NCBI RefSeq assembly: GCF_003319115.1
Contig: NZ_QOHF01000022.1
Coordinates: forward strand, 17,743 to 81,742
Direction of reading: 5' to 3'
DNA: 64,000 bases
Source of the DNA: Geodermatophilus sp. TF02-6
GTDB taxonomy: Bacteria > Actinomycetota > Actinomycetes > Mycobacteriales > Geodermatophilaceae
This document shows positions 1 through 9,210 of the stretch, one piece after another (the first letter of the stretch is position 1; the number at the start of each line of letters is the position of its first letter). Position numbers and translations under genes: made by a program. The notes beneath the pieces were generated by a model, which saw nothing but the letters and a program-made list of their open reading frames with translations, had not been told where the DNA came from and searched no databases.

Positions 1-765
1 CGCGCTCTGCTCGACGAGAGCCGCACCCCGGGCTGGGTGCCGGGCGAGGAGCAGGCCGACAGGCCCCCACCGGACGACGACCACGACGCCGAGCCGCCGG
101 ACGTGGCACTGCCCTCGGGCATCGGTCGGCACCGGGCCCCGGGCAGTGCGGTGCGGGTCGACCCCGGGCGCCGCGGTGCGTGGTCGCTGTGGGTGGTCGG
201 CCTGCTCGCCGCCCTGCTGGTCGCCGCCGCCACCTGGTCCGACCGGCCACAGGTGGAGCCGGCCCCGGTCCGGCCGGCCGAGCCGACGGCGTCCGCGCCG
301 GGCACCCCCGCCACGCCCTCGGTCGGGGTCGCGGCCGACTCCGCGTCGACCGTGGTGGTCTCGGTGGTCGGGCTCGTCACCCGGCCCGGGCTGGTCACCC
401 TCCCCGAGGGAGCCCGGGTCGCCGACGCGGTCGCGGCCGCTGGCGGGCTGCTGCCGGAGGCCGATCCGGCCTCGGTCAACCTCGCCGCGGTGGTGACCGA
501 CGGGCAGCAGGTCACGGTGGGTGTGCCGGGAGCGGCCGCGGCCGGTGCCGCTCCCTCCGGTGGGGGTGGCTCGGGGCTGGTGGACCTCAACACGGCGACC
601 GTCGCCGACCTCGACGCGCTGCCCGGCATCGGCCCCGTGCTCGCCCAGCGGATCGTCGACCACCGCGAGCAGCACGGGCGGTTCACGGCCGTCGAGCAGC
701 TGGACGACGTCCCCGGCATCGGCCCGGCCATCTACGCCGAGCTCGCCGAGCTGGTGACCGTGTGA
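1..765 (+). CDS. comEA: Competence protein ComEA (helix-hairpin-helix), 5' end outside window
   Basis: This is a membrane-anchored DNA-binding protein of the competence/DNA-uptake system. The frame is open from base 1 and a GTG exists at 37, so the true start may lie upstream. One hydrophobic segment follows the arginine-rich stretch (about bases 180-230). A SLBB-like domain follows (VVSVVGLVTRPGLVTLPEG), then a Gly/Ala linker and a C-terminal pair of helix-hairpin-helix motifs (LNTATVADLDALPGIGPVLA and VPGIGPAIYAELAEL). This order is standard for ComEA. The stop overlaps the comEC start as GTGA, which indicates translational coupling. Family assignment is firm; only the N-terminus is uncertain. 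Confidence 0.9.
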   Translation, partial: RALLDESRTPGWVPGEEQADRPPPDDDHDAEPPDVALPSGIGRHRAPGSAVRVDPGRRGAWSLWVVGLLAALLVAAATWSDRPQVEPAPVRPAEPTASAPGTPATPSVGVAADSASTVVVSVVGLVTRPGLVTLPEGARVADAVAAAGGLLPEADPASVNLAAVVTDGQQVTVGVPGAAAAGAAPSGGGGSGLVDLNTATVADLDALPGIGPVLAQRIVDHREQHGRFTAVEQLDDVPGIGPAIYAELAELVTV

Positions 766-3700
766 GCGAGCTCACCGGTCGGCACAGCAGCGCGGTGCAC
801 GCGGCCGAGGAGCGCCGGCGAGGAGGACGCGGAAGCGCTCCGCCCGGTCGCTGGACGTGGGTGGACCTGCGGCTGGCCCCCGTCGCCGCGGCCGTGTGGG
901 CCGGCACCCTGGTGGCACCGCTCCTGCCGGTCCCGGTGCTGGCCGGGGTCGCACCGGCTGCCGCCGCGGCCGCGGTCGCGGTGTCCCGGCGCGGCCGCTC
1001 GGCGGCGGCCGTGGTGCTCCTGGGGGTCCTCGCCGCGGTCGCGGTGACCGCGGCGACGGCCGCGGTGCGGACGGCGGCACGGGAGGCGTCCCCGCTGGCC
1101 GAGGTGGCCGGGGACCGGAGGACGGTCGTCGTGGAGCTCGACCTGGACAGCGACCCACGGCCGGTGAACGGCGTCGGCACGCCGCGGGTGGTCGCCGAGG
1201 CCACGGTGACCGGGCTGGACGAGGGCGCGATCCGGACCCGGCTGGACGACGCGGTCGTGCTCTTCGCGCCCGCGGAGGAGTGGCGCGGCCTGCTGCCGGG
1301 ACAGTCGGTGCGGGTCAGGGCGGCGGTGTCCCCGGCCGACGGGGGCGACGGGTTGGTGGCCCGCCTCTCGGTGCGGGGTCCGCCGACGCTCCTGGGTGAG
1401 CCGCCGTGGGTGCAGCGGGTCGCCGGTGGTCTGCGGCACGCGTTGAGCGACGCCGCCGTGCGGGTGCTCGGCCCGCGGGTCGGCGGTCTCCTCCCCGGAC
1501 TGGTCGTGGGCGACACGGGGGCGATGGACCCCGTCCTCGTCGAGGACTTCCGCCGGGCCGGGCTGGCCCACCTCACGGCCGTGTCCGGCGCCAACGTGGC
1601 GGTGGTGCTCACCGGCGTCCTGGCGCCGCTGCGCCGTCGCGCGGTCGACCGGCGGGTGCAGGCCCTGGTGGCGCTCGTGGCGCTGGCCGGTTTCGTCGTG
1701 CTGGCCCGGCCCAGCGCCAGCGTGGTCCGGGCCGCGATGATGGGCGCGGTGACGCTGCTGGCCCTGGCCACCGGCCGGCCACGGGCGGCCCTGCCCGCGC
1801 TCGGCGGCGCCGTGGCGGTGCTGCTGCTCGTCGACCCCGGCCTGGCGCGTGACGCCGGCTTCGCCCTGTCGGTCACCGCGACCGCCGCCATCGTGCTGCT
1901 GGCACCTGGCTGGTCCCGTCGCCTGCGCGACCGGCGCTGGCCGCCGGTCCTGGCCGACGCGGTGGCGGTCGCCGCGGCCGCCGGCATCGCCACCGCGCCG
2001 CTCGTGGCCGGGCTCTCCGGGCTGGTCAGCCCGGTGTCGCTGCCGGCCAACCTGCTGGCCGCCCCGGCCGTCCCCGCGGCGACCGTGCTGGGGTTGCTGG
2101 CCGCACCGGCGGCGGTGCTGCCGCCGCTCGGTGACGCGCTGGTGTGGCTGGCCGGCTGGCCGGTCCGCTGGCTGGTGCTCGTGGCCGAGCGCGCCGCGGC
2201 GCTGCCCGACGGCGCGACCGGCTGGCCGGCCGGGACGCGCGGCGCCGTGCTCCTGACCCTGCTGGTGCTGGCCGTCGGCTGGCTGCTGTGGCGCTTTCCC
2301 CGGGCCCGGCCGCTGGCGCTGGCGGCGCTCGTCGGCGTCGTGGTGCTGGGCTGGCCGATCCGGCAGGTCACCCGCGGCTGGCCGCCGGACCGCACCGTCC
2401 TCGTCGCCTGCGACGTCGGCCAGGGCGACGCCCTGGTGGTGCCCACCGCGCCGGGTGAGGCAGTGCTGGTCGACACGGGGCCCGACGTCGGCGCGGTCGA
2501 CCGGTGCCTGGACCGGCTCGGGATCGACACGCTCCCGCTGGTCCTCCTCACCCACCTCGACGCCGACCACGCCGGAGGGCTCGCCGGAGCTCTGTCGGGG
2601 CGCGCGGTCGGCGCCCTCGCCACGGGGACGCTGTCACCGGCCGAGGACCGGGCGGATCGGCTGGACGACGCCGCGCGCCGGGCAGGTGCCCAGCGGACCG
2701 TGCTCGTCCCCGGGGACCGCCGCACCGTGGGCGGTGCGACGGTCGAGGTGCTCGCACCGGCGCCGGAGGCCGCCACCGCGGCGGCGGAGGCCAACGACCT
2801 GTCCCTGGTCGTCCGCGTGACCCAGCGCGGCGTCCGGGTGCTGCTGACCGGGGACCTGGGCGCCGAGGCCGAGGCGCGCCTCCTCACCCGGGGCGTCGAC
2901 CTGCGGACGGACGTGCTCAAGGTGCCGCACCACGGCAGCGCGGACGCCGACCCCGACTTCCTCGCCGCCACCGGGGCGCGCGTGGCGCTGCTGTCGGTCG
3001 GTGTGGACAACCCTTACGGGCACCCGACCGCGCAGGCGCTGTCCTGGCTGGCGCAGGCGGGCATGCGGGTGCACCGCACCGACCGGGAGGGCGACCTGGC
3101 CGTGGCCGGTGACGGCGGCGCCTGGGGGGTGGCCGGACGCGGCCGCGAGGCGTCCGGGACGGCGATCGGCCCGGCCCCCGGCGACCGGCGCGGCGCCGGC
3201 CGGGCTCTCGGCAGGTCGGCCGGCGTGCGCGGCGACGGCACCGGGACCGGTGACCCGCCCGTGCCCGGCCCGCTCCGCTCGGGTGGACCGCAGTGTCGGC
3301 CCCGCGTGGCACCATGCCGGTGTGACCGCCGCGCCTCCCGCACCGACCTCACGCCTGCGCGCCGTGGTCGGGGAGGAGGAGCTTCTGCGCGCGCGGGCCG
3401 TGGCCGCGGTGCGCGCCGCGGTGCTCGACCGCCACCCCGACGCCGAGCTGCACGAGCTGCCGGCGCTGGGGCTCCCGGTCGGCGAGCTCGCCGACGTCCT
3501 CGCGCCCTCGCTGTTCGACGCCCACCGGCTCGTCGTCGTCACGGGGGTGCACGAGGCCGCCGGCGCGCTGGTGGAGGCGCTCACCGCCTACGCGCGGGAC
3601 CCCGACCCCGACCTGACGCTCGTCGTCGTCCACCACGGAGGAAGACGCAACGAGGCCCTGCTCAAGTCGTTCACCGCCGCCGGTGCGGCCGTCGACGACT

Positions 3701-4484
3701 GCCCGAGGGTCACCTCGGTGGGGGACCGGATCGCCTTCGTGCGCAACGAGGTCCGCGCCGCCGGCGGGCGGATCACCCCCGACGCCGCGTCGGCGCTGGT
3801 GGAGGCCGTCGGTGCCGACCTGCGGCAGCTGTCCTCGGCCGCCGGACAGCTGGTCTCCGACGTCGGTGGCACCGTCGACGCCGACGCGGTCGCCCGCTTC
3901 CACCGCGGTCAGGCCGAGGTCACCGGGTTCAGCGTCGCCGAGCGGGTCCTGGTCGGCGACCGGCAGGGGGCGCTGGAGACGCTGCGCTGGGCCCTGCAGC
4001 GCGGCGTGGCCCACGTCCTGGTCGCCGACGCCATCGCCGACGGCGTCCGGACCGCCGCGCGGGTGTCCTCGGTGCGCAGCAGCAACCCCGGCGACCTCGC
4101 CCGGACCCTGAAGATGCCGCCCTGGAAGGTCAAGAAGGCGCAGGCGCAGGCCCGGGGCTGGAGCATCGACGGTCTGCAGCAGGCGATCGGCGTGGCGGCC
4201 GAGCTGAACGCCGACGTCAAGGGCGCGGCGGCCAGCGCCGACTACGCGCTCGAGCAGGCGATCCGGCGGATCGTGGCCATCCGTCGGGAGAGCGGTCGGG
4301 GCATCCGCGGCTGACGCCCACTCGCCGCACCGGGTCGAGCCCGAGTGCGAGGCACGAGAGCCCCCGTCCCGCAGGGGGAGAGGGGCTCTCTGCGAGAACC
4401 CGGCAGGGGTGTGTCAGCTGGAGAGGCCGGCCATCCGCTTGGCCATGCCGGACTTGCGGTTGGCGGCCTGGTTCTTGTGGATGA
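762..4484 (+). CDS. comEC: ComEC/Rec2 DNA-uptake channel; conserved part ends near 3160 but the frame has no stop until 4484
   Basis: ComEC forms the inner-membrane channel for transforming DNA. After several hydrophobic segments comes the competence domain ([15 protein letters not shown]), more membrane helices, and a C-terminal metallo-beta-lactamase-like domain with [11 protein letters not shown] and the HLDADHAGG metal motif. Similarity to the family ends around [19 protein letters not shown] (about base 3150). The same frame then runs on as Arg/Gly/Pro-rich shadow sequence straight through holA to 4484. That tail is very unlikely to be functional; a lost stop codon, a small indel or a sequence error near 3150-3320 is the simplest explanation. 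The GTG start overlaps the comEA stop. Confidence 0.82.
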   Translation: MSELTGRHSSAVHAAEERRRGGRGSAPPGRWTWVDLRLAPVAAAVWAGTLVAPLLPVPVLAGVAPAAAAAAVAVSRRGRSAAAVVLLGVLAAVAVTAATAAVRTAAREASPLAEVAGDRRTVVVELDLDSDPRPVNGVGTPRVVAEATVTGLDEGAIRTRLDDAVVLFAPAEEWRGLLPGQSVRVRAAVSPADGGDGLVARLSVRGPPTLLGEPPWVQRVAGGLRHALSDAAVRVLGPRVGGLLPGLVVGDTGAMDPVLVEDFRRAGLAHLTAVSGANVAVVLTGVLAPLRRRAVDRRVQALVALVALAGFVVLARPSASVVRAAMMGAVTLLALATGRPRAALPALGGAVAVLLLVDPGLARDAGFALSVTATAAIVLLAPGWSRRLRDRRWPPVLADAVAVAAAAGIATAPLVAGLSGLVSPVSLPANLLAAPAVPAATVLGLLAAPAAVLPPLGDALVWLAGWPVRWLVLVAERAAALPDGATGWPAGTRGAVLLTLLVLAVGWLLWRFPRARPLALAALVGVVVLGWPIRQVTRGWPPDRTVLVACDVGQGDALVVPTAPGEAVLVDTGPDVGAVDRCLDRLGIDTLPLVLLTHLDADHAGGLAGALSGRAVGALATGTLSPAEDRADRLDDAARRAGAQRTVLVPGDRRTVGGATVEVLAPAPEAATAAAEANDLSLVVRVTQRGVRVLLTGDLGAEAEARLLTRGVDLRTDVLKVPHHGSADADPDFLAATGARVALLSVGVDNPYGHPTAQALSWLAQAGMRVHRTDREGDLAVAGDGGAWGVAGRGREASGTAIGPAPGDRRGAGRALGRSAGVRGDGTGTGDPPVPGPLRSGGPQCRPRVAPCRCDRRASRTDLTPARRGRGGGASARAGRGRGARRGARPPPRRRAARAAGAGAPGRRARRRPRALAVRRPPARRRHGGARGRRRAGGGAHRLRAGPRPRPDARRRPPRRKTQRGPAQVVHRRRCGRRRLPEGHLGGGPDRLRAQRGPRRRRADHPRRRVGAGGGRRCRPAAAVLGRRTAGLRRRWHRRRRRGRPLPPRSGRGHRVQRRRAGPGRRPAGGAGDAALGPAARRGPRPGRRRHRRRRPDRRAGVLGAQQQPRRPRPDPEDAALEGQEGAGAGPGLEHRRSAAGDRRGGRAERRRQGRGGQRRLRARAGDPADRGHPSGERSGHPRLTPTRRTGSSPSARHESPRPAGGEGLSARTRQGCVSWRGRPSAWPCRTCGWRPGSCG
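3322..4314 (+). CDS. holA: DNA polymerase III subunit delta
   Basis: The product is 330 aa, the clamp-loader delta subunit that opens the sliding clamp. The start is taken at GTG 3322, giving [20 protein letters not shown], a typical beginning with the GEEELL element. The C-terminal part ([20 protein letters not shown], then [15 protein letters not shown]) matches the helical collar region of actinobacterial HolA. It lies just upstream of rpsT on the opposite strand, the same neighbourhood as in Mycobacterium. The formal comEC frame overlaps it completely, but codon pattern and homology favour holA here. Confidence 0.9.
   Translation: MTAAPPAPTSRLRAVVGEEELLRARAVAAVRAAVLDRHPDAELHELPALGLPVGELADVLAPSLFDAHRLVVVTGVHEAAGALVEALTAYARDPDPDLTLVVVHHGGRRNEALLKSFTAAGAAVDDCPRVTSVGDRIAFVRNEVRAAGGRITPDAASALVEAVGADLRQLSSAAGQLVSDVGGTVDADAVARFHRGQAEVTGFSVAERVLVGDRQGALETLRWALQRGVAHVLVADAIADGVRTAARVSSVRSSNPGDLARTLKMPPWKVKKAQAQARGWSIDGLQQAIGVAAELNADVKGAAASADYALEQAIRRIVAIRRESGRGIRG
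4356..4390. terminator. Hairpin terminator between converging holA and rpsT
   Basis: GAGAGCCCC at 4356-4364 is perfectly complementary to GGGGCTCTC at 4382-4390. It sits between the 3' ends of two converging genes and could stop transcription from both sides. No clear U-tract is visible, as is common at this G+C. Confidence 0.6.
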
Positions 4485-4680
4485 TGCCCTTGCTGGCGGC
4501 CTTGTCCAGCGCCTTGGTGGCGTTCGCGAGGGCGGCGGTCGCGGCCGCGGCGTCCCCGGCGTCGGCGGCCTCACGGAACCGCCGGACGGCGGTCTTCAGG
4601 GCGGACTTGACGGCGACGTTGCGCTGACGCCGCTTCTCGTTCGTCTTGATCCGCTTCATCTGGGACTTGATGTTCGCCAC
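4414..4680 (-). CDS. rpsT: 30S ribosomal protein S20
   Basis: This is an 88-aa, lysine/arginine-rich small-subunit protein that binds 16S rRNA. The start is GTG at 4680, giving the diagnostic N-terminus [20 protein letters not shown]. The C-terminal [19 protein letters not shown] is the conserved S20 signature. A CGAGG Shine-Dalgarno-like stretch precedes the start. The longer frame upstream on this strand is an antisense shadow of lepA. Confidence 0.96.
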   Translation of the reverse strand: MANIKSQMKRIKTNEKRRQRNVAVKSALKTAVRRFREAADAGDAAAATAALANATKALDKAASKGIIHKNQAANRKSGMAKRMAGLSS

Positions 4681-4857
4681 GCGTGAGCCTCGGGTGTCTC
4701 TCAGGGATGCGTCTGACCGTGCGTCCGGACGGCGTGCGCCTGCGGACCGGTCTGCCAAGATACCAGCGCCGGTCGGCCGCCCCCAACCCGCGGGTCCCCC
4801 GCACGGTCCCGGCCGCTCACTGGACGACGCGCCGAGCCGTGGGACGATGGGAGCACT

Positions 4858-6696
4858 GTGACGACTCCCGCCTGCACCGACCCGGCCCGCATCCGGAACT
4901 TCTGCATCATCGCCCACATCGACCACGGCAAGTCGACGCTGGCCGACCGGATGCTCGAGGTGACCGGGGTCATCGAAGCACGGCAGATGCGTGCGCAGTA
5001 CCTCGACCGGATGGACATCGAGCGCGAGCGGGGCATCACCATCAAGGCGCAGAACGTGCGCCTGCCGTGGACGCCGACGACGGGCGAGCACGCCGGCGCC
5101 GCGCACGTGCTGCACATGATCGACACCCCCGGTCACGTCGACTTCACCTACGAGGTGTCCCGCTCGCTGGCCGCCTGCGAGGGTGCGGTCCTGCTCGTCG
5201 ACGCCGCCCAGGGCATCGAGGCGCAGACCCTGGCCAACCTCTACCTGGCCCTGGAGAACGACCTCACGATCATCCCGGTGCTCAACAAGATCGACCTGCC
5301 GGCGGCCCAACCGGAGCGGTACGCCGCAGAGCTGGCGCACATCATCGGTTGCGACCCCTCCGACGTGCTGCGGGTCAGCGGCAAGACCGGCGAGGGCGTA
5401 CCCGAGCTGCTCGACGCGATCGTCGACCAGATCCCCGCGCCGACCGGCGACGCCGACGCCCCGGCCCGGGCGATGATCTTCGACAGCGTCTACGACATCT
5501 ACCGCGGCGTGATCACCTACGTCCGCGTCGTGGACGGCCGGATCGCCGCCCGTGAGCGGATCAGGATGATGTCCACCGGCGCCACCCACGAGCTGCTCGA
5601 GATCGGGGTCATCTCGCCGGAGCCCAAGCCGGTCGCCTCGCTCGGCGTGGGCGAGGTCGGTTACCTGATCACCGGGGTGAAGGACGTCCGCCAGTCCCGG
5701 GTGGGCGACACGGTCACCCTGCAGAACGACCCGGCGAGCGAGCCGCTCGGCGGGTACCAGGACCCCAAGCCGATGGTCTACTCCGGCCTCTACCCGATCG
5801 ACGGCAGCGAGTACGGCCTGCTGCGGGAGTCGCTGGACAAGCTCGCCCTCAACGACGCCGCGCTGGTGTACGAGCCGGAGACCTCCGCCGCGCTCGGGTT
5901 CGGCTTCCGGGTCGGCTTCCTCGGCCTGCTGCACCTGGAGATCGTCCGCGAGCGGCTGGAGCGCGAGGCCGGCATCAGCCTGATCTCCACCGCGCCGAAC
6001 GTCGTCTACCGGGTGGTGATGGAGGACGGCACCGAGCACCGGGTCACCAACCCCAGCGACTGGCCCAGCGGCAAGATCGACACGGTCTTCGAGCCGATCG
6101 TCAGCGCCACGATCATCGCGCCCAGCGACTACACCGGCACGATCATGGAGCTCTGCCAGAACCGCCGCGGCTCGCTGACCGGCATGGACTACCTGTCCGA
6201 GTCGCGCGTCGAGCTGCGCTACACGCTGCCCCTGGGCGAGATCATCTTCGACTTCTTCGACGCGTTGAAGTCGCGTACCCGCGGCTACGCCTCCCTCGAC
6301 TACGCCGAGGCCGGCGAGCAGGAGGCGCAGCTGGTCAAGGTGGACATCCTGCTGCAGGGCGAGCCGGTCGACGCGTTCAGCGCGATCGTGCACAAGGACA
6401 AGGCCTACAGCTACGGCGTGATGATGGCCGGCAAGCTGCGCGAGCTCATCCCGCGCCAACAGTTCGAGGTGCCCATCCAGGCCGCGGTCGGTTCCCGGGT
6501 CATCGCCCGCGAGACCATCCGCGCCATCCGCAAGGACGTCCTCGCCAAGTGCTACGGCGGTGACATCACCCGCAAGCGCAAGCTGCTGGAGAAGCAGAAG
6601 GAGGGCAAGAAGCGGATGAAGATGGTCGGCCGGGTCGAGGTGCCGCAGGAGGCCTTCGTCGCCGCGCTGTCCAACTCCGAGCCCGCGAAGAAGTGA
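4858..6696 (+). CDS. lepA: Elongation factor 4 (LepA), translational GTPase
   Basis: The product is 612 aa, the usual EF-4 length. LepA is a ribosome-associated GTPase that acts on stalled or mistranslocated ribosomes and in 30S biogenesis. Visible are the G1 loop AHIDHGKST (residues 19-27), the switch-I element [18 protein letters not shown] (G3), NKIDLP (G4), and the LepA-specific C-terminus ending in a lysine-rich stretch ([13 protein letters not shown]). The start is GTG at 4858. It is a stand-alone gene, divergent from rpsT. Confidence 0.97.
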   Translation: MTTPACTDPARIRNFCIIAHIDHGKSTLADRMLEVTGVIEARQMRAQYLDRMDIERERGITIKAQNVRLPWTPTTGEHAGAAHVLHMIDTPGHVDFTYEVSRSLAACEGAVLLVDAAQGIEAQTLANLYLALENDLTIIPVLNKIDLPAAQPERYAAELAHIIGCDPSDVLRVSGKTGEGVPELLDAIVDQIPAPTGDADAPARAMIFDSVYDIYRGVITYVRVVDGRIAARERIRMMSTGATHELLEIGVISPEPKPVASLGVGEVGYLITGVKDVRQSRVGDTVTLQNDPASEPLGGYQDPKPMVYSGLYPIDGSEYGLLRESLDKLALNDAALVYEPETSAALGFGFRVGFLGLLHLEIVRERLEREAGISLISTAPNVVYRVVMEDGTEHRVTNPSDWPSGKIDTVFEPIVSATIIAPSDYTGTIMELCQNRRGSLTGMDYLSESRVELRYTLPLGEIIFDFFDALKSRTRGYASLDYAEAGEQEAQLVKVDILLQGEPVDAFSAIVHKDKAYSYGVMMAGKLRELIPRQQFEVPIQAAVGSRVIARETIRAIRKDVLAKCYGGDITRKRKLLEKQKEGKKRMKMVGRVEVPQEAFVAALSNSEPAKK

Positions 6697-7043
6697 GCTC
6701 GGGCCGGATCGACGCCGTCTGCGTCTCCGGTCCCGACAGGAGGACGCCGACTGGTGGGCCGCCGAGCCCGGCCGCGACCTGCTATGCGCGTGGCGCCAGC
6801 GGGGCGTAGCGGCGGGTGCTCGAGACCGGGGACGTCGGCGCCGGCGACCCGGTCGAGGTCGGGCACCGCCCTGACCACGGCATCCCTGCTCACGGCGTCA
6901 CCGTCGGGTCGGCCTTCCGCGCCTGTCCGACGCACGAGGACCGACCGTTCGAGCTCGCGCTGGCGGTGGCGCACCTCCCGCTGCGGACCCGGGCGAAGGT
7001 CACCGCCGGCATCGAGGAGCGGCTCGCAGCGGCCCAGGGCTGA
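6693..7043 (+). pseudogene. Remnant of a MOSC-domain (YiiM-like) protein
   Basis: A GTG at 6693 overlaps the lepA stop and opens a frame reading [19 protein letters not shown], like the start of YiiM-type MOSC proteins. The frame hits TAG at 6807. In the same frame after the stop, [19 protein letters not shown] (from 6816) is the typical MOSC C-terminal part. The central MOSC core that should lie between is missing, so an internal deletion plus nonsense codon has destroyed the gene. The C-terminal piece alone (75 codons) is still open to the TGA at 7043. MOSC proteins bind molybdenum cofactor or related sulfur carriers; nothing here should be active. Confidence 0.6.
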
Positions 7044-7056
7044 CGGCGTCCGGCGC

Positions 7057-7467
7057 TCAGTGCAGCCACGGCGCGAAGGACAGTCCCACCACCAGCCCCT
7101 CCGGCGACTGCAGCCGGGCGACCGTCTGGCCCCACGGCTCGGTCCGCGCCCCGTGCAGGAGCCGGTGCCCGGCGGCCTCCAGTTCGGCCGCGCCGTCGGC
7201 CACCGCGGCCCCGTCGGCGAGCTCGAACTCGATGCTGGCCTGCGGCACCGGGTGGTCGGCCGGCCAGGTGGGCCTCCCGAAGCAGGCGGCCGCGGCCTCG
7301 GCGAGCGGCCACACACCGAAGTGCTTGCTGCCACCGATGTGCTCGCTTGCGAAGTACTCGCCCCCGATGCGCTCCAGTGGCAGCCCGAGGGCGTCCAGGT
7401 AGAGCCGCCGACTCTGCACCGGATCGGGCGCGATGACGCTCGTGCTGGCGACGAAGAGGATCTCCAC
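7057..7467 (-). CDS. VOC-superfamily (glyoxalase/bleomycin-resistance-like) protein
   Basis: This 136-aa protein has the paired beta-alpha-beta-beta-beta fold pattern of the vicinal oxygen chelate family. SRRLYLDALGLPLERIGGEYF is the typical first-module helix and turn, IEFELADGAAVADGAAELEAAG the second-module start, and the protein ends QSPEGLVVGLSFAPWLH. Substrate cannot be inferred. It is a stand-alone gene, convergent with the MOSC remnant. Confidence 0.75.
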   Translation of the reverse strand: MEILFVASTSVIAPDPVQSRRLYLDALGLPLERIGGEYFASEHIGGSKHFGVWPLAEAAAACFGRPTWPADHPVPQASIEFELADGAAVADGAAELEAAGHRLLHGARTEPWGQTVARLQSPEGLVVGLSFAPWLH

Positions 7468-7496
7468 TCCGGCACCGTCCCACCCGAGGGTGACAG

Positions 7497-7590
7497 GTTG
7501 GCCCTTCTGCAGGGCCCCGTCCCGGGTCCCGGCCTGAGCCTGCGAAGGCTGGGGAGGACGGGGTCCTTCTCCGGTGGGGGCAGGGGGTCT
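7497..7590. repeat. Copy of the dispersed GGACGGGG intergenic repeat
   Basis: This is a G+C-rich stretch with GCCCCGTCC and GGAGGACGGGGTCCTT arms around GAGCCTGCGA. It lies just downstream of the ClpN-domain gene. The same arms recur at about 21.8, 22.4, 25.9, 31.4, 34.1, 42.5 and 49.2 kb. Confidence 0.6.
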
Positions 7591-8130
7591 TCAGCCGCCC
7601 AGTGCCGCCCTGAGCTCCGCGCGCAGGACCTGCGGGTCGATGCCGCGGTCGTGCAGCACCTTCACGGCCAGGCCCTCGCCCTCACGGATGACGCCGAGCG
7701 CGATGTGCCCGTCGGTGATGCTCCGCGACCCCATGGCCAGGGCCTCCCGCAGCGACAGCTCGACCGCCTTCTTGGCCCCCGGTGTGAACGGGATGTGCCC
7801 GTCCGTGCGCCGCCCCCGGCGTCCGGGTGCGTCCAGCGCGCCGGGACCGAAGGTGGCCTCGACCGAGCTGCGGACGGCGTCGAGGTCGATGCCGAGCACC
7901 TGCAGCGCGTCGGCGTCCAGCTCCTCCCCGCCTGCGGCGGCGACCACCGCCGCGGCGACGCCGTCCCGGGTCAGCCCGTGCCGGGCGAGGACCCCCGCCG
8001 CGACGCCGTCCTGGTCGAGCAGCCCGAGCAGCAGGTGCTCGGTGCCGATGCGCTCCGAGCCCAGCCGGCGGGCCTCCTGCTGGGCGCTCACCACGGTCGC
8101 GCGCGCCTCGGACGTGAAGCGTTCGAACAT
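7591..8130 (-). CDS. Clp N-terminal domain protein (stand-alone ClpN repeats)
   Basis: The product is 179 aa, starting at ATG 8130 with a GGAGGGA Shine-Dalgarno element 7 bases upstream. It contains two Clp-N repeats: ERFTSEARATVVSAQQEARR with RIGTEHLLLGLL in the first, and FTPGAKKAVELSLREALAMG with ITDGHIALGVI in the second. No AAA+ ATPase module follows, so it resembles ClpS/ClpC1-N-like adaptor domains rather than a chaperone. It starts 2 bases after the stop of the HTH gene, so the two form one operon. An adaptor or sensor role is inferred only. Confidence 0.85.
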   Translation of the reverse strand: MFERFTSEARATVVSAQQEARRLGSERIGTEHLLLGLLDQDGVAAGVLARHGLTRDGVAAAVVAAAGGEELDADALQVLGIDLDAVRSSVEATFGPGALDAPGRRGRRTDGHIPFTPGAKKAVELSLREALAMGSRSITDGHIALGVIREGEGLAVKVLHDRGIDPQVLRAELRAALGG

Positions 8131-8132
8131 CG

Positions 8133-8366
8133 TCAGTCCCTCCGCCGGAGCGGCCCGCGGCCGCCTGCGTACTTCTTGTGCACCGCCTGCCGGGTGACGC
8201 CGAGCAGCTGGGCGATCTGCTCCCAGGTCCATCCCTCGTCGCGCGCGTTCTCCACCTGCAGGGCCTCCAGTCGCTCGACCAGCGCCCGGAGCGCGCGGAC
8301 CGCCTTCAGCCCGACCGCGGGGTCCCGGCTGCTGGCGGCGGAGGCCACCTGTGCTGTGTCAGCCAT
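8133..8366 (-). CDS. Small helix-turn-helix regulator paired with ClpN protein
   Basis: This 77-aa protein has a sigma-like helix-turn-helix at residues 46-66 (WTWEQIAQLLGVTRQAVHKKY) preceded by an alpha-helical Leu/Ala region. The start is set at ATG 8366; the reading frame is open 12 codons further upstream, but those codons lie in the promoter. A -35 TTGACA and a -10 TAAGTT spaced 17 bp place the transcription start at or next to the ATG, suggesting a leaderless mRNA. Half-sites overlapping the promoter suggest autoregulation. Such small HTH/ClpN pairs are common in actinobacteria. Confidence 0.8.
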   Translation of the reverse strand: MADTAQVASAASSRDPAVGLKAVRALRALVERLEALQVENARDEGWTWEQIAQLLGVTRQAVHKKYAGGRGPLRRRD

Positions 8367-8367
8367 A

Positions 8368-8416
8368 GCTGTCAACTTAGGTTGCTCTCGCCCGGCTGTC
8401 AACCCAATTTGACAGC
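8368..8416 (-). promoter_or_regulatory. Promoter and three-half-site operator of the HTH-ClpN operon
   Basis: GCTGTCAA occurs at 8368-8375 and 8395-8402 as direct repeats 27 bp apart, and its inverse TTGACAGC at 8409-8416. The last two form a palindrome with a 6-bp centre. Read on the minus strand, TTGACA (8402-8397) and TAAGTT (8379-8374) form a -35/-10 pair with a 17-bp spacer, so the half-sites overlap and flank the promoter. Confidence 0.6.
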
Positions 8417-8425
8417 GAAGGAGGC

Positions 8426-8590
8426 TCAGCCCGCCCCGTGCACCTCGTAGTGGGTCACGGTGACCTCGCGGTCGACCAGGTGGCGGGCGTCCTCGGGGGA
8501 GAAGACGGCGGCGGTGACGTCGTCGCCGGCGAACTGTCGGACGGCGCCGAGCGACGTCCAGAAGCTGAGGGTGACGACCTCGGTGCTCAC
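8426..8590 (-). pseudogene. C-terminal fragment of an antibiotic-biosynthesis-monooxygenase-like protein
   Basis: The 54-codon frame reads VVTLSFWTSLGAVRQFAGDD and then FSPEDARHL and VTVTHYEV. This is the C-terminal half of the roughly 95-aa ABM/heme-degrading-like fold. The N-terminal half is absent: the frame begins at GTG 8590, 2 bases after the ybaK stop. Either a truncated remnant or a minimal protein is possible; I favour remnant. Confidence 0.5.
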
Positions 8591-8592
8591 AG

Positions 8593-9210
8593 TCAGGCCA
8601 CGGCGGCCTCGTCGCCGCCGGTCAGCCGCAGCAGGTCGGCGTAGCTGAGGCAGAACATCGTGTGGTGGTTCCCGCCGCCGGCCCAGAGCAGCGGGTGCCG
8701 GGCGAGGTCGACGTCGACCACGGTGCGCAGCGGTGCCGGGTGCCCGACCGGGGCCACCCCGCCGACCTCCTGGCCGGTGGCGGCGGTGACGAGCGCGGAG
8801 CTCGCCGGCCGCACCCGCCGCGCGCCGACCAGTTCCGCCACCTTGCCGGTGTCCACGCGGTGGGCGCCGCTGGCCAGCACGAGCAGCGGCGCCCCGTCGG
8901 CGTCGAAGACCAGGCTGTTGGCGATGGCGCCCACGTCGCAGCCGAGGGCCACCGCGGCAGCCGCCGCGGTCGGCACCGGCTCGGCGAAGCGGCGCACCTC
9001 GGTGTCGACCCCCGCGGCGCGCAACGCGGCCACCACCCGGTCGACGGCGGTCGTCGTGCTGCCCGGTCCGCCCCCGCGGGGCGCCGCGCTCCCCGCGCCG
9101 GCGTCCCGACCGCCCGCGCGGCCGGCCCGTTCCTCGCTCGTCCCTCGCTGCGACGCTCCCTCCCCGTCGGCGGCCGCCTCGCTGCGAGGCTTCCGCCCCT
9201 GACCGCTCAC
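8593..9210 (-). CDS. YbaK/EbsC-type aminoacyl-tRNA deacylase
   Basis: The YbaK domain (about 150 aa) starts near VDRVVAALRAAGVDTEVRRF and includes GCDVGAIANSLVF, the typical KSLVF-type position with N replacing K, then the VGGVAPVGHP loop of the family. It probably clears mischarged aminoacyl-tRNA. The GTG at 9210 overlaps the stop of the oxidoreductase upstream and gives 205 aa with a low-complexity Ser/Glu/Arg/Gly N-terminal extension of about 50 residues. An internal GTG at 9036 would give a near-standard 148-aa protein, and I cannot decide between them. Confidence 0.75.
   Translation of the reverse strand: MSGQGRKPRSEAAADGEGASQRGTSEERAGRAGGRDAGAGSAAPRGGGPGSTTTAVDRVVAALRAAGVDTEVRRFAEPVPTAAAAAVALGCDVGAIANSLVFDADGAPLLVLASGAHRVDTGKVAELVGARRVRPASSALVTAATGQEVGGVAPVGHPAPLRTVVDVDLARHPLLWAGGGNHHTMFCLSYADLLRLTGGDEAAVA

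Noticed and set aside
683..3010. Long minus-strand frames opposite comEC and other genes
   Set aside because: Composition is that of antisense shadows in high-G+C DNA (runs of Ser, Arg, Ala, Thr), with no domains.
6807..6809. TAG in the MOSC remnant as a Sec codon
   Set aside because: The MOSC core is deleted at this place, so the flanks are not collinear with the family and no redox motif is formed.
7591..8130. ClpN protein as a truncated ClpC chaperone
   Set aside because: It has its own ribosome site, two full ClpN repeats, a clean stop and an operon partner, and stand-alone forms are common in actinobacteria.
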